DNA of 38,551 bases from an uncultured Cellvibrio sp. (GTDB lineage: Bacteria; Pseudomonadota; Gammaproteobacteria; Pseudomonadales; Cellvibrionaceae): assembly GCA_946481735.1 (NCBI GenBank), contig CAMLOU010000024.1, positions 1 to 38,551 of the forward strand, in the 5' to 3' direction. Position 1 is the first letter of the stretch; every line of letters starts with the position of its first letter. Below, in pieces: positions 9,031-17,374 of the stretch. The notes below the pieces were generated by a model. It did not search any database, had not been told where the DNA came from, and saw only the letters and a program-made list of their open reading frames with translations. The position numbers were made by a program, and so were the translations under genes.

Positions 9031-9849
9031 ATGAAATTTACCTTTTTGAAAGCGTTTTTATTATTGGGCGTAGCCGTGACGGTACCCTCGGGTTTTGCTG
9101 CGGACAAAAAAAGCTTCACTTGGCCAAACGGTGCCAAGGCAGCGGTCAATCTGGCTTACGATGACGCACTGAATTCACAACTGGATAATGCCATTCCAGC
9201 GCTGGATAAATATAAACTGAAAGGCAGCTTTTATTTAACCCTGGCGAGCGACACCATCGACAAGCGCCTGGAAGATTGGCGCGCAGCGGCGGCCAGCGGT
9301 CATGAGCTGGCGAACCACACTATCTTTCATCAATGTTCCGGTGCTATTCCCGGCCGCGAAAGTTGGGTCGTGCCACACCGCGATCTGGACAAGATCAGTG
9401 TCGATGCACTCGCTGACCAGATTCGTTTTGCTAACACGGTATTGTTTTCCATCGATGGCAAACGTGAACGTACTTACACTACACCCTGCGGTGATTTAAA
9501 AGCCGGTGGTGAAAATTATCTGCCGGCTATCAAATCAGAATTTGTTGCCATTAAATCGGCGTTCGGCGGCGTTATCCCGGATATGACCACCCTTGATCCT
9601 TACGCGGTAACCGTGGCTGTACCTGAAAACGTCACCGGCAAGCAGTTGATTGCGGTTGTGAAAGAGGCCGCTGAAAAAGGCACCATGGCCAATTTTACGT
9701 TCCACGGTATTGGCGGTGATCATTTATCGGTATCCAAAGAAGCCCACGAAGAGCTGCTCAAATATCTGGCCGATAACAAGGATATTTATTGGACGGATAC
9801 ATTTCTCAATATCATGAAACACGTCAAAGCCGAACAAGCGCGTCTTTAA
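9031..9849 (+). CDS. Secreted NodB-like polysaccharide deacetylase (CE4 superfamily)
   Basis: Probable metal-dependent deacetylase acting on an acetylated glycan outside the cytoplasm, 272 residues. A signal peptide is clear (MKFTFLKAF, hydrophobic core, cut near GFAA-DKK at about residue 24). NodB motifs seen: AYDDA with D44 (general base) and D45 (metal ligand) in place of the usual TFDDG; GHELANHTIFH with H96 and H100 as metal ligands; TTPCGD (about 150-155) as a weak version of RxPYG; and FHGIGGDHLSVS at about 224-235 near the end. GAGGGG lies just before the ATG. It stands alone between REP elements. The substrate cannot be read from sequence; plant-cell-wall acetyl groups or chitin-like glycans are possibilities only. 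Confidence 0.82.
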   Translation: MKFTFLKAFLLLGVAVTVPSGFAADKKSFTWPNGAKAAVNLAYDDALNSQLDNAIPALDKYKLKGSFYLTLASDTIDKRLEDWRAAAASGHELANHTIFHQCSGAIPGRESWVVPHRDLDKISVDALADQIRFANTVLFSIDGKRERTYTTPCGDLKAGGENYLPAIKSEFVAIKSAFGGVIPDMTTLDPYAVTVAVPENVTGKQLIAVVKEAAEKGTMANFTFHGIGGDHLSVSKEAHEELLKYLADNKDIYWTDTFLNIMKHVKAEQARL

Positions 9850-9874
9850 ACCAAATACCAGATCAGAACCAGAA

Positions 9875-9904
9875 GTAGGTCGGATTAGCGCAGCGTAATC
9901 CGAC
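9875..9904 (+). repeat. REP-like palindrome, copy 3 (forward, single)
   Basis: Standard 30-base copy: GTAG head, 9-bp arms and GCGCAGCG loop, 25 bases after the deacetylase stop. It is the only copy without an inverted partner nearby. Confidence 0.85.
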
Positions 9905-9923
9905 ACCGTGGGCTTTAAATCAT

Positions 9924-9955
9924 GAATCGCGCAGCGGTTTCGCTGCGCCAGATTC
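9924..9955 (+). terminator. Strong GC hairpin after the deacetylase gene
   Basis: GAATCGCGCAGCG pairs with CGCTGCGC and GATTC around a GTTT loop, with a two-base CA bulge. There is no T-tract. It could be a transcription end or message-stabilising element for the deacetylase, or a decayed palindromic repeat unrelated to the REP family. Confidence 0.4.
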
Positions 9956-10282
9956 GAGTCACATTTCTTGCAGCAAGCCCTTCGTTCACAAAACCTTACT
10001 CGCCTTGCGTTTTTTTACCAGTAAAATACCACCCCGGCAGGTTCGCCCGGAAAAACAAAATGCATGTAACAAAACGCGCAAGTTGTTTCATGGCGAGATG
10101 AAAAATTTGGCGCCGTTTGAACGCGTAAAAATCACTGCTGTCCGAGCAGCGTTAAGTTGTGTAAATTACTGTTTGATCTGTCGCACCGCTATACGACATC
10201 GAATAAAGTCTTGCGGACTATAAATTGCCTGACAATACCCTCATTACAATAAATTCATCTGAAATCGCTTTGGAGAACGGCC
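9956..10282. other. Intergenic region before the sugar isomerase gene
   Basis: With the preceding REP copy and hairpin this makes a 433-base gap without a credible protein gene; a 72-codon frame at 10005-10223 has no recognisable sequence or ribosome site. It should hold the promoter of the isomerase operon. AT-rich stretches near 10200-10250 are candidates, but I could not pick a convincing -35/-10 pair or operator. Confidence 0.5.
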
Positions 10283-11341
10283 ATGAAAACCCTCAAAGGT
10301 CCTGCAATATTTCTCGCACAATTCTGTAGTGATGAAGCGCCCTTCAATTCCCTGGATACTATCGCCGCCTGGGCCAGCAGCCTGGGCTTTAAAGGCGTAC
10401 AGATTCCTACCTGGGATGGTCGCGTGTTTGATCTGGAGCGCGCGGCAACCAGCATGGAATACTGCAACGAGTTCAAATCTATCCTGGCCAAACACGATTT
10501 GGTGGTCACGGAATTATCCACGCATTTGCAGGGCCAGTTGGTCGCCGTGCACCCGGCCTACGACGAAATGTTTGACGGCTTTGCGCCTGAGTCTGTCCGC
10601 GGAAATCCCGTGGAGCGCCAGAAGTGGGCGGTGAATCAATTGATGTTGGCGGCGCAAGCGAGCAAGAACCTCGGGCTTAATGCGCATGCGACCTTTTCCG
10701 GCGCACTATTGTGGCCTTATTTGTATCCGTGGCCTCAGCGTCCCGCCGGTCTGGTGGATACCGGTTTCCGCGAATTGGCCGCCCGTTGGTTACCGATTCT
10801 GGATGCGTTTGATAAAGCGGGTGTGGATGTGTGTTATGAAATCCATCCCGGTGAAGACTTGCACGACGGCGCGACCTTTGAGCGTTTTCTTGCTGCGGTT
10901 GAACATCATCCGCGCTGCAATATTCTGTTTGATCCCAGCCATTTTGTGTTGCAACAACTGGATTACCTCGCGTTTATCGACCGCTATCACGACCGCATCA
11001 AGATGTTCCATGTGAAGGATGCGGAATTTAATCCCACTGCCCAGCAAGGTGTTTATGGTGGTTATGAAAATTGGGTAGATCGCGCCGGGCGTTTCCGTTC
11101 ACTGGGCGATGGTCAGGTCGACTTCAAACAAATCTTCTCCAAGTTCGCTGCTTACAATTATGAAGGTTGGGCGGTACTGGAGTGGGAATGCTGTCTGAAA
11201 CATCCGGAAGACGGCGCGAAAGAAGGTGCGAAGTTTATTCAGGAACACATCATCCGCGTTACAGAAAAGGCCTTTGATGATTTTGCCAAAGGCGGTACGG
11301 ATGAAGTGGCAAATCGCCGCATCCTCGGTTTAAAAATTTAA
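10283..11341 (+). CDS. Sugar phosphate isomerase/epimerase-like TIM-barrel protein
   Basis: Xylose-isomerase-like (AP endonuclease 2) TIM-barrel enzyme, 352 residues, no signal peptide, so cytoplasmic. Likely metal ligands are E186 (CYEIHPGED), D217 (LFDPSH), H243 (MFHVKD) and E300 (AVLEWEC), the usual Glu-Asp-His-Glu set of the superfamily. GGAGA lies upstream of the ATG. It is the first of three same-strand genes with a Gfo/Idh oxidoreductase and an MFS transporter, which points to uptake and conversion of a sugar, cyclitol or glycoside. TIM-barrel plus Gfo/Idh pairs are known in inositol catabolism and in 3-keto-glycoside cleavage; which applies here is not decided by sequence. Confidence 0.85.
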   Translation: MKTLKGPAIFLAQFCSDEAPFNSLDTIAAWASSLGFKGVQIPTWDGRVFDLERAATSMEYCNEFKSILAKHDLVVTELSTHLQGQLVAVHPAYDEMFDGFAPESVRGNPVERQKWAVNQLMLAAQASKNLGLNAHATFSGALLWPYLYPWPQRPAGLVDTGFRELAARWLPILDAFDKAGVDVCYEIHPGEDLHDGATFERFLAAVEHHPRCNILFDPSHFVLQQLDYLAFIDRYHDRIKMFHVKDAEFNPTAQQGVYGGYENWVDRAGRFRSLGDGQVDFKQIFSKFAAYNYEGWAVLEWECCLKHPEDGAKEGAKFIQEHIIRVTEKAFDDFAKGGTDEVANRRILGLKI

Positions 11342-11407
11342 TTCGCGCCCGACCTGCACAGTGCCGCTGTGCAGGCTCTATCAACAACACACAGAAGAAG
11401 ATTCACA

Positions 11408-12550
11408 ATGACAACTCCCAAAATTCGATACGCAATGGTTGGCGGTGGTCGCGGTGCTTTTATCGGTGCAGTGCATCGTATTGCGGCGCGGATAGATGAC
11501 CGCTTTGAATTGGTCGCCGGTGCACTTTCATCCAAACCGGATATAGCTCAGGCGTCTGCTGCGGATTTGCACATTGCTGCCGATCGCGCTTATACCTCTT
11601 ATGAAGACATGATTCGCGCAGAAAAAAATCGCCCGGATGGTGCGCAGGTCGTCGTCATCGTTACCCCGAACCACATGCACTTTCCCGTTGCCAAAGCCTG
11701 TCTTGAAGCAGGTATGGATGTCATTTGCGATAAACCGGTAACACGCACACTTGAAGAAGCGCTGGAGCTGGAAAAGCTTGTGCAATCATCGGGTTGCTTC
11801 TTCGGTTTGACGCACAACTACAGCGGTTATCCCCTGGTGCGCTACGCGCGTGAATTGGTTGCGCAGGGCAAGTTGGGTAAGTTGCGCGTGGTGCAGGTGG
11901 AATATCCGCAAGAGTGGCTCACTGAAGCGGCCGGCGATGATAATAAACAAGCATCCTGGCGCACCGATCCCGCCCGTTCCGGCCTGGCCGGTTGCCTGGG
12001 GGACATCGGTACCCATGCGTTTCAACTCGCCCGTTTTATCACGCAACAAAAAGTGGAAACTGTGTGTGCCGACCTGGCCAGTTTTGTGGATGGCCGCCCG
12101 GTGGACGACAACGTGCACGTCATGTTGCGTTTTGCCAACGGAGCCAAAGGCATGTTGTGGAGCAGCCAGGTTGCACCGGGTTGTGAAAACGGTTTGCGCA
12201 TTCGTGTATACGGTGAAAAAGCCGGCATCGAATGGGCACAGGAAAACCCCAACGAATTGTGGTTCTGTGAATTGAACAAGCCGCGTCAGCGCGTTACCCG
12301 TCGCGGTGATATTGGCAGCGACGTAGCTGCGCGCGGTATGCGTACGCCGGGCGGCCATCCGGAAGGTTATCTTGAAGGCTTTGCCAATTTATACCAGGAT
12401 TTTGCCGATATCCTGTTGGCGCGTCAGCAAGGTAAAACCCATGAGATGCAAGCCTGGGTACCCGGTATAGAAACCGGTGTTGAAGGTATGCGTTTTATTC
12501 AGGCCGTGCTACATTCATCCGGCGCCAACGGTACCTGGACAGCACTGTAA
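11408..12550 (+). CDS. Gfo/Idh/MocA family oxidoreductase
   Basis: NAD(P)-dependent sugar or cyclitol dehydrogenase, 380 residues. The N-terminal Rossmann fold has the glycine motif GGGRGAFIG at 12-20; the family lysine is in CDKPVTRT (K109, the EKP position); the C-terminal sheet domain starts near 130; and GDIGTHAF at 198-205 holds the catalytic Asp/His pair typical of the family. No export signal. The start at MTTPKIRYAMVGGG is chosen because it begins the Rossmann strand; a 13-residue extension upstream is unlikely. It is 66 bases after the isomerase gene, probably in the same transcript. Confidence 0.9.
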   Translation: MTTPKIRYAMVGGGRGAFIGAVHRIAARIDDRFELVAGALSSKPDIAQASAADLHIAADRAYTSYEDMIRAEKNRPDGAQVVVIVTPNHMHFPVAKACLEAGMDVICDKPVTRTLEEALELEKLVQSSGCFFGLTHNYSGYPLVRYARELVAQGKLGKLRVVQVEYPQEWLTEAAGDDNKQASWRTDPARSGLAGCLGDIGTHAFQLARFITQQKVETVCADLASFVDGRPVDDNVHVMLRFANGAKGMLWSSQVAPGCENGLRIRVYGEKAGIEWAQENPNELWFCELNKPRQRVTRRGDIGSDVAARGMRTPGGHPEGYLEGFANLYQDFADILLARQQGKTHEMQAWVPGIETGVEGMRFIQAVLHSSGANGTWTAL

Positions 12551-12665
12551 CCCATGTGCTTATCAGGTGGGGTGATGCAAAGCGCGCGCACCTTACTTGA
12601 TGCCATAAGTTAAGTCATGAACCAACAACACATAACATCGTCACAACAATAATCAGGTAAACGCT

Positions 12666-13886
12666 ATGGTTAATACCGTTAATCCCTCCCGCATTTTTAA
12701 TGCGAGTTGTATCGCATTGATTGTTACCGCCATGACCTTCGCTATTCGTGCGGGTATCCTCAACGACCTCAGCCTCAGTTTTGATCTGACCAACCAGCAG
12801 CTCGGCTGGATCAACGGTATGGCATTCTTCGGCTTTCCGGTCGCGATGATGTTCGGTGGTTTGATCTATAACTATCTGGGTGCAAAAAAATTACTGTACC
12901 TGGCGTTTATTTGTCACCTGCTCGGTCTGGTGTTGACCATGACCGCTACCGGTTTCTGGACCTTGTTGTTATCCAGCTTCTTCATCGGTTTTGCTAACGG
13001 TTCTGTGGAGGCGGCGTGTAACCCGCTGATTGCCGACATGTATCACACCCGCAAAACCGCCATGCTGAATAAATTCCATGTGTGGTTCCCGGGTGGCATT
13101 GTGATCGGTGCTTTGGTATCGGCAGCGATGACCAAGATGGGGCTGGGCTGGCAATTGCAAATTGCGGTGATGATTATTCCTACCATCATCTACGGCTTTA
13201 TGATCTTCGGTCATCCATTCCCGGCGACCGCGAACTCAGAAACCTCCACCGCAACCAACATTCGCGCGCTCTTCTCGCCATTATTTATCTTTATGTTCTT
13301 CTGCATGACGCTCACCGCTGCTTCCGAATTTGGTACTACTCAGTGGGCCGAATTGATCTTTGGCGCCTCCGGTGCGCATCCGATGCTGTTCCTGGCTCTG
13401 GTGACCGGTGTGATGGCTCTGGGTCGCTATTTTGCAGGGCCGATTGTAGAAGCCTTTAACGCTGTTGGTGTGCTGTTGATGTCAGCGATTGTGACCACCA
13501 TTGGTATCTTCTTGCTGAGCACGGCCTCGGGCGTGATGGTGTATATCTCGGCGGTAGTCTTTGCGTTGGGCGTGACCTATTTCTGGCCGACCATGATCGG
13601 TTTTATCAGCGAGTACCAGCCCAAGACCGGTGCTTTGGGGATGTCATTGATTGGCGGTGCGGGCATGTTCTCCATGTCGATCTGGAACCCGGTTATCGGG
13701 CGCTGGCTCGACGAAGCCAAGGCAGAAGCGGTTGCCAGTGGCATCACCGCCGAAGCTGTTGAGGTGGCGGCCGGGCAGGCCACTTTGCAAAACCTGGCGT
13801 TGTTCCCGGCGTTTTTGATCCTGGCATTTGGTTTGCTGTTCTTTATGCGACACAAGCTTGAACGTCAGGTGCACGCCACCGAGTAA
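12666..13886 (+). CDS. MFS sugar transporter
   Basis: Major facilitator superfamily permease of the inner membrane, 406 residues with about 12 hydrophobic segments. ANGSVEAACNPLIADMY followed by KTAMLNKFHVWFPGG resembles FucP-like sugar:H+ symporters, as do the acidic and amide residues within the helices. AGGT lies nine bases before the ATG. It is third after the isomerase and Gfo/Idh genes with a 115-base gap and is followed by a strong terminator, so it probably imports their substrate. Substrate unknown. Confidence 0.87.
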   Translation: MVNTVNPSRIFNASCIALIVTAMTFAIRAGILNDLSLSFDLTNQQLGWINGMAFFGFPVAMMFGGLIYNYLGAKKLLYLAFICHLLGLVLTMTATGFWTLLLSSFFIGFANGSVEAACNPLIADMYHTRKTAMLNKFHVWFPGGIVIGALVSAAMTKMGLGWQLQIAVMIIPTIIYGFMIFGHPFPATANSETSTATNIRALFSPLFIFMFFCMTLTAASEFGTTQWAELIFGASGAHPMLFLALVTGVMALGRYFAGPIVEAFNAVGVLLMSAIVTTIGIFLLSTASGVMVYISAVVFALGVTYFWPTMIGFISEYQPKTGALGMSLIGGAGMFSMSIWNPVIGRWLDEAKAEAVASGITAEAVEVAAGQATLQNLALFPAFLILAFGLLFFMRHKLERQVHATE

Positions 13887-13934
13887 CGCAAACCAGCTAA
13901 GACGCTCTTGCAGTAAGTGCGTCATACCACTGAT

Positions 13935-13968
13935 AAAGGCGATAACATCAGCTATGTTATCGCCTTTT
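13935..13968 (+). terminator. Rho-independent terminator after the MFS gene
   Basis: A perfect 14-bp stem (AAAGGCGATAACAT with ATGTTATCGCCTTT) and a five-base loop ending in TTTT lies 48 bases after the MFS stop. It ends the isomerase-oxidoreductase-transporter operon and argues against the next gene starting at 13917. Confidence 0.9.
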
Positions 13969-14000
13969 GTATATTTGACCCGGCGAGAATAATCGATGTG

Positions 14001-15374
14001 ATGATGCGACCACTGGTAGCCAGTGCAATGAACTTTACCAAGATGTTGGTGCTGCGCATTATTGCATTGGTAACCCGCTTTCCCTGGGCGGTGGCGCTGT
14101 TTGGTTTTGTTTCCGGTGTGGCCAGTTTTCTGTTGGTGGAACGCGAGCAGGAAAAGTTTGCCCAGCTTGTCTCGTCATTGATGTTGCTCAGCTGGGGTTG
14201 GCTGGCGCTGGAAAATTTATTACAGCGCAGTGTGTCTTCCTGGTTCGGTTTTAAATTACCGCCACCGTTGTTGAGCTTTGCCACGCAGCTGGTGCATCAG
14301 GAAAGTTTGTTTTTTGTTGTCCCCTTTTTCTTTATCACCACCGTGTGGAACGGTGGGCAGATGGTCTTTACTTCGCTGTTGATCATCGCCGCGTTTATCT
14401 CCATTGTCGATCCCATCTATTATCGCTGGCTGGCTGCCAAACGCTGGCTGTACTTTATCTTTCATGGCGTCACCTTGTTCGCCGTGCTGTTAACAGCCTT
14501 GCCGATTATTTTTCAGCTGCCCACACCAAAAAGTTATTTGCTGTCGTTGGGCATCGCCATCCTTTTGTCACTGCCGGGTATTGTGCGTGCATTGCCGTTC
14601 AACTGGTGGAAGCGCAGTTTGCTCACCATAGCCGGCATTGTGGTGGTGGCCGTTATCGGTGTCTCGGTGCGTGCCTGGATTCCACCGGCAACCTTGCGCT
14701 TGACCGAAGTGGCAGTGACCGATCGCATTGATGACCGGAATCGCTCGCCGGAAAATTCACTAAACGTCATCACAGTGGAGCAATTGCGTTCCGGACTTTA
14801 CGCCTACACCGCCATTCGCGCACCGCGCGGATTGAATGAGCGGATCTATCACGTTTGGCGGCGCAGCGGGCGCATAGTGGATAAAATCGCCCTGGACATT
14901 AGCGGCGGGCGTGAAGCCGGTTATCGCGCCTGGACCCACAAGTTAAATTTCCCCCCTTATCCCAGCGGGCGATGGCAAATCCACGTCGTCACCGAAGCGA
15001 ATCAAGTCATCGGTATCCTGCGATTCCGCGTGGTTGAATCCCCGGATGACGTTGGCGATATGGAAGAAGAAAGTCCATTGGAAAGCCCACTCGAAAGCCC
15101 GGTGGAAAAAATTCGCGAGGTATTACCGGAGGATTTGATCCCGCTGGATTCATTGGATGAGGGCGATGTTGAAGCAGAGCCGCGCGAGGACAGCGAACCG
15201 GAAGTTGAAGGCAGTGAAGGTGATTCTTCGGAGGGTATTAACGAGCCTGGACAGTTCGAGGAAGCGGCACCGATAGAGAGTGATGTTCAGGATGAACAGG
15301 AAAATAGCGAATCGACAAGCGCGTCGTCTGTAGGAGAACAAACGGGTGATGCGAGCTCATCACATCACCCGTAA
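14001..15374 (+). CDS. Membrane protein with C-terminal DUF2914 domain
   Basis: Function unknown. The first ~230 residues contain about six to seven hydrophobic segments; then a DUF2914-type domain with HVWRRSGRIVDKIALDISGG, GYRAWTHK and GRWQIHVVTEANQVIGILRF. The last ~110 residues are highly acidic, Glu/Ser-rich and probably disordered, with the small repeats ESPLESPLESPVE. The start at 14001 or 14004 (MMRPLV) is chosen because an upstream ATG at 13917 would lie before the terminator of the previous operon; MNFTKM at 14028 is also possible, and no start has a strong ribosome site. The domain pair is seen in gammaproteobacterial proteins of unknown role. Confidence 0.72.
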   Translation: MMRPLVASAMNFTKMLVLRIIALVTRFPWAVALFGFVSGVASFLLVEREQEKFAQLVSSLMLLSWGWLALENLLQRSVSSWFGFKLPPPLLSFATQLVHQESLFFVVPFFFITTVWNGGQMVFTSLLIIAAFISIVDPIYYRWLAAKRWLYFIFHGVTLFAVLLTALPIIFQLPTPKSYLLSLGIAILLSLPGIVRALPFNWWKRSLLTIAGIVVVAVIGVSVRAWIPPATLRLTEVAVTDRIDDRNRSPENSLNVITVEQLRSGLYAYTAIRAPRGLNERIYHVWRRSGRIVDKIALDISGGREAGYRAWTHKLNFPPYPSGRWQIHVVTEANQVIGILRFRVVESPDDVGDMEEESPLESPLESPVEKIREVLPEDLIPLDSLDEGDVEAEPREDSEPEVEGSEGDSSEGINEPGQFEEAAPIESDVQDEQENSESTSASSVGEQTGDASSSHHP

Positions 15375-15380
15375 TTCATT
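15342..15380. terminator. Terminator overlapping the 3' end of the DUF2914 gene
   Basis: A 10-bp stem (ACGGGTGATG with CATCACCCGT) spans the last codons, and the stop codon TAA begins within its final base. It is followed by AATTCATTTT. It lies at the junction with the convergent ABC permease gene and may work for both strands. Confidence 0.65.
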
Positions 15381-15384
15381 TTGA

Positions 15385-16335
15385 TTACTGTGCTCTACTC
15401 AATGCCCGCTGCATAGCAATAAAACAAAACAGCAACACGCCAATGACGATCTTGGTCCACCAGCTGCTCAGGGTGCCGTCGAAGGAAATATAGGTTTGTA
15501 CTACGCCCATAATCAGTACGCCGACCAAGGTTCCAATCACATACCCGTAACCGCCGGTCAGCAAGGTGCCGCCAATAACCACTGCCGCAATTGCATCCAG
15601 TTCTACGCCGACGGCGGCGAGTGAATAGCCAGAGAAGGTGTAGAAGGAATACACAATGCCAGACAGCGTGGCGAGGAATGAGCTGGTGGCGTAGATGGCG
15701 ATGGTGGTACTGGCGAGGGGAACACCCATCAGGGCAGCGGAGTTATTGTCGCCACCCAGCGCATAGACCCGGCCACCAAAGCGCGTGTAATGCGCTGCGA
15801 TAATAGCGATGACAAGCACCACTAAACAAATGATGGTGGAGCTGCCGATCCAGGCGCCGCCCGGTAATTCAAAACCGAACATGGACACCGCGTCGTAGAA
15901 TTCGTGAGTGATCGGAATGGATTCTTCACTGATCACGCTGGCCAGGCCGCGCGCGAGGAACATACCGGCCAGCGTCACGATAAAGGGTTGCAATTTATAC
16001 ACATAAATCAGCGCACCCATGGCTGCGCCGAAGCCGGTGCCGAGTAATAACACGACCGGAAATACCACCAACGGGTGCCAGTTGTATTGTGAAATCAATA
16101 CGCTGCTGATGACGCCGGTGAGGGCGATAACTGCACCGACAGAGAGATCAATACCGCCTGACAAGATGACAAATGTCATGCCGACGGCGGCAATAATCAG
16201 GAAGGCGTTGTCGGTTAATAAATTAAAAAATACCCGTGGTGTGCCGAAGGATTCGAATTGCACCGAGCCGATACCAAACAATAAAAAGAACAGGCAACAG
16301 GTGACGATCAACGGAATAAATTTGCGATTAACCAT
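15385..16335 (-). CDS. yjfF: Sugar ABC transporter permease, YjfF type
   Basis: Inner-membrane permease of a furanose-type sugar importer, 316 residues, BPD_transp_2 (RbsC-like) family with about 8-10 membrane segments. Seen: VGMTFVILSGGIDLSVGAV (the family's conserved loop), TLAGMFLARGLASVISEESI, and LDAIAAVVIGGTLLTGGYG near the end. It overlaps the end of ytfT by 8 bases, so the two are translationally coupled. Last gene of the importer operon ytfQ-ytfR-ytfT-yjfF. The family prototype takes up galactofuranose in E. coli; the true ligand here may differ. Confidence 0.9.
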   Translation of the reverse strand: MVNRKFIPLIVTCCLFFLLFGIGSVQFESFGTPRVFFNLLTDNAFLIIAAVGMTFVILSGGIDLSVGAVIALTGVISSVLISQYNWHPLVVFPVVLLLGTGFGAAMGALIYVYKLQPFIVTLAGMFLARGLASVISEESIPITHEFYDAVSMFGFELPGGAWIGSSTIICLVVLVIAIIAAHYTRFGGRVYALGGDNNSAALMGVPLASTTIAIYATSSFLATLSGIVYSFYTFSGYSLAAVGVELDAIAAVVIGGTLLTGGYGYVIGTLVGVLIMGVVQTYISFDGTLSSWWTKIVIGVLLFCFIAMQRALSRAQ

Positions 16336-17338
16336 GGCGCTTTCTCCACAACATAAGGCTGGACAACTGTTGCTGGAAGCGCGGAGATTGCATCAGTAAT
16401 ACCAGGATAATGGCCGACGCCTTGATCAATAAATTAAATTTGGGTGGAATGCCGCTCATGATGATGGTGACGGTAAGCGTCTGGATAATCAGTGCGCCGA
16501 TGATGGACAGCAGCAATGAAAAACGCCCACCCATCAGCGATGCGCCGCCGATCACGACCGCAAGGATCGCATCCAGCTCCAACCATAAGCCGGCGTTGTT
16601 TGCATCCGAACCTTTGATATCGGCGGCGGCAATCATCCCCGCCAGGGCCGCACACAAACCGGCCAGGCAATACACACTGAGTTTAATGGCCTTGGCGTTA
16701 ATACCCAGATAACGACTCGCGGAGGCATTGGCACCGACAGCTTCCACATATAAACCCAGGGCGGTACGCCGCATCAGCAATTGCACCAGTACAAAAGTAA
16801 TGATTACCAGTACGACGGGGAAAGGCAGCCCGAGAAAGTAACCGGTACCGAGAAAGCTGAATGCCTCGTGCTGAAACGTGACGATTTGCCCTTCATTAAT
16901 TAATTGCGCAACACCGCGCCCGGCCACCATTAAAATTAACGTGGCCACGATGGGCTGGATATTTAAATAGCCCACCAACACCCCGTTGATCATGCCGCCC
17001 ACTAAACCGGCTACCAAGCCGCCAGCGATGATAACGGTGAGGCTGTCCACGCCGGAGACAATTAGATATGCGCTGACTGCACCGGCAATCGCCATGACCG
17101 ATCCGACGGACAAATCCACACCGCCGGTCGCGATCACTAATGTCATACCGATAGCCAGGAGTGCAATAGGTGCTGCGCGGTTTAACACATCAATCAGGCT
17201 GCCGTAGAAGCGGCCATCTTTAAACGTCAGGTTAAAAAACTCCGGTGAAATAACCAGGTTGATTAACAGCAGAAGCAGGAGTCCGGCAACCGGCCAGATA
17301 TATCGGCGCAACTGCGGGTTGGATAACAAGGCATTCAT
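16328..17338 (-). CDS. ytfT: Sugar ABC transporter permease, YtfT type
   Basis: Second permease of the importer, 336 residues, same RbsC-like family as its neighbour, with about 8-10 membrane segments. Seen: IGMTLVIATGGVDLSVGSVM, IQPIVATLILMVAGRGVAQL and LDAILAVVIGGASLMGGRF. It heterodimerises with YjfF in the known system. It overlaps yjfF by 8 bases and lies 36 bases after ytfR, so it is in one transcript. Confidence 0.9.
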   Translation of the reverse strand: MNALLSNPQLRRYIWPVAGLLLLLLINLVISPEFFNLTFKDGRFYGSLIDVLNRAAPIALLAIGMTLVIATGGVDLSVGSVMAIAGAVSAYLIVSGVDSLTVIIAGGLVAGLVGGMINGVLVGYLNIQPIVATLILMVAGRGVAQLINEGQIVTFQHEAFSFLGTGYFLGLPFPVVLVIITFVLVQLLMRRTALGLYVEAVGANASASRYLGINAKAIKLSVYCLAGLCAALAGMIAAADIKGSDANNAGLWLELDAILAVVIGGASLMGGRFSLLLSIIGALIIQTLTVTIIMSGIPPKFNLLIKASAIILVLLMQSPRFQQQLSSLMLWRKRHG

Positions 17339-17374
17339 AGTATGAGCTCGCTTTTACATCTCGGCTAATGAGGT

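Noticed and set aside
10005..10223. 72-codon frame before the isomerase gene
   Set aside because: No ribosome site, no recognisable sequence and no typical codon pattern; probably a chance frame in a promoter region.
13917..14000. Upstream start of the DUF2914 gene at 13917
   Set aside because: The 28 extra codons would cover the perfect terminator of the MFS operon, so transcripts from there would be cut; the start is placed at 14001.
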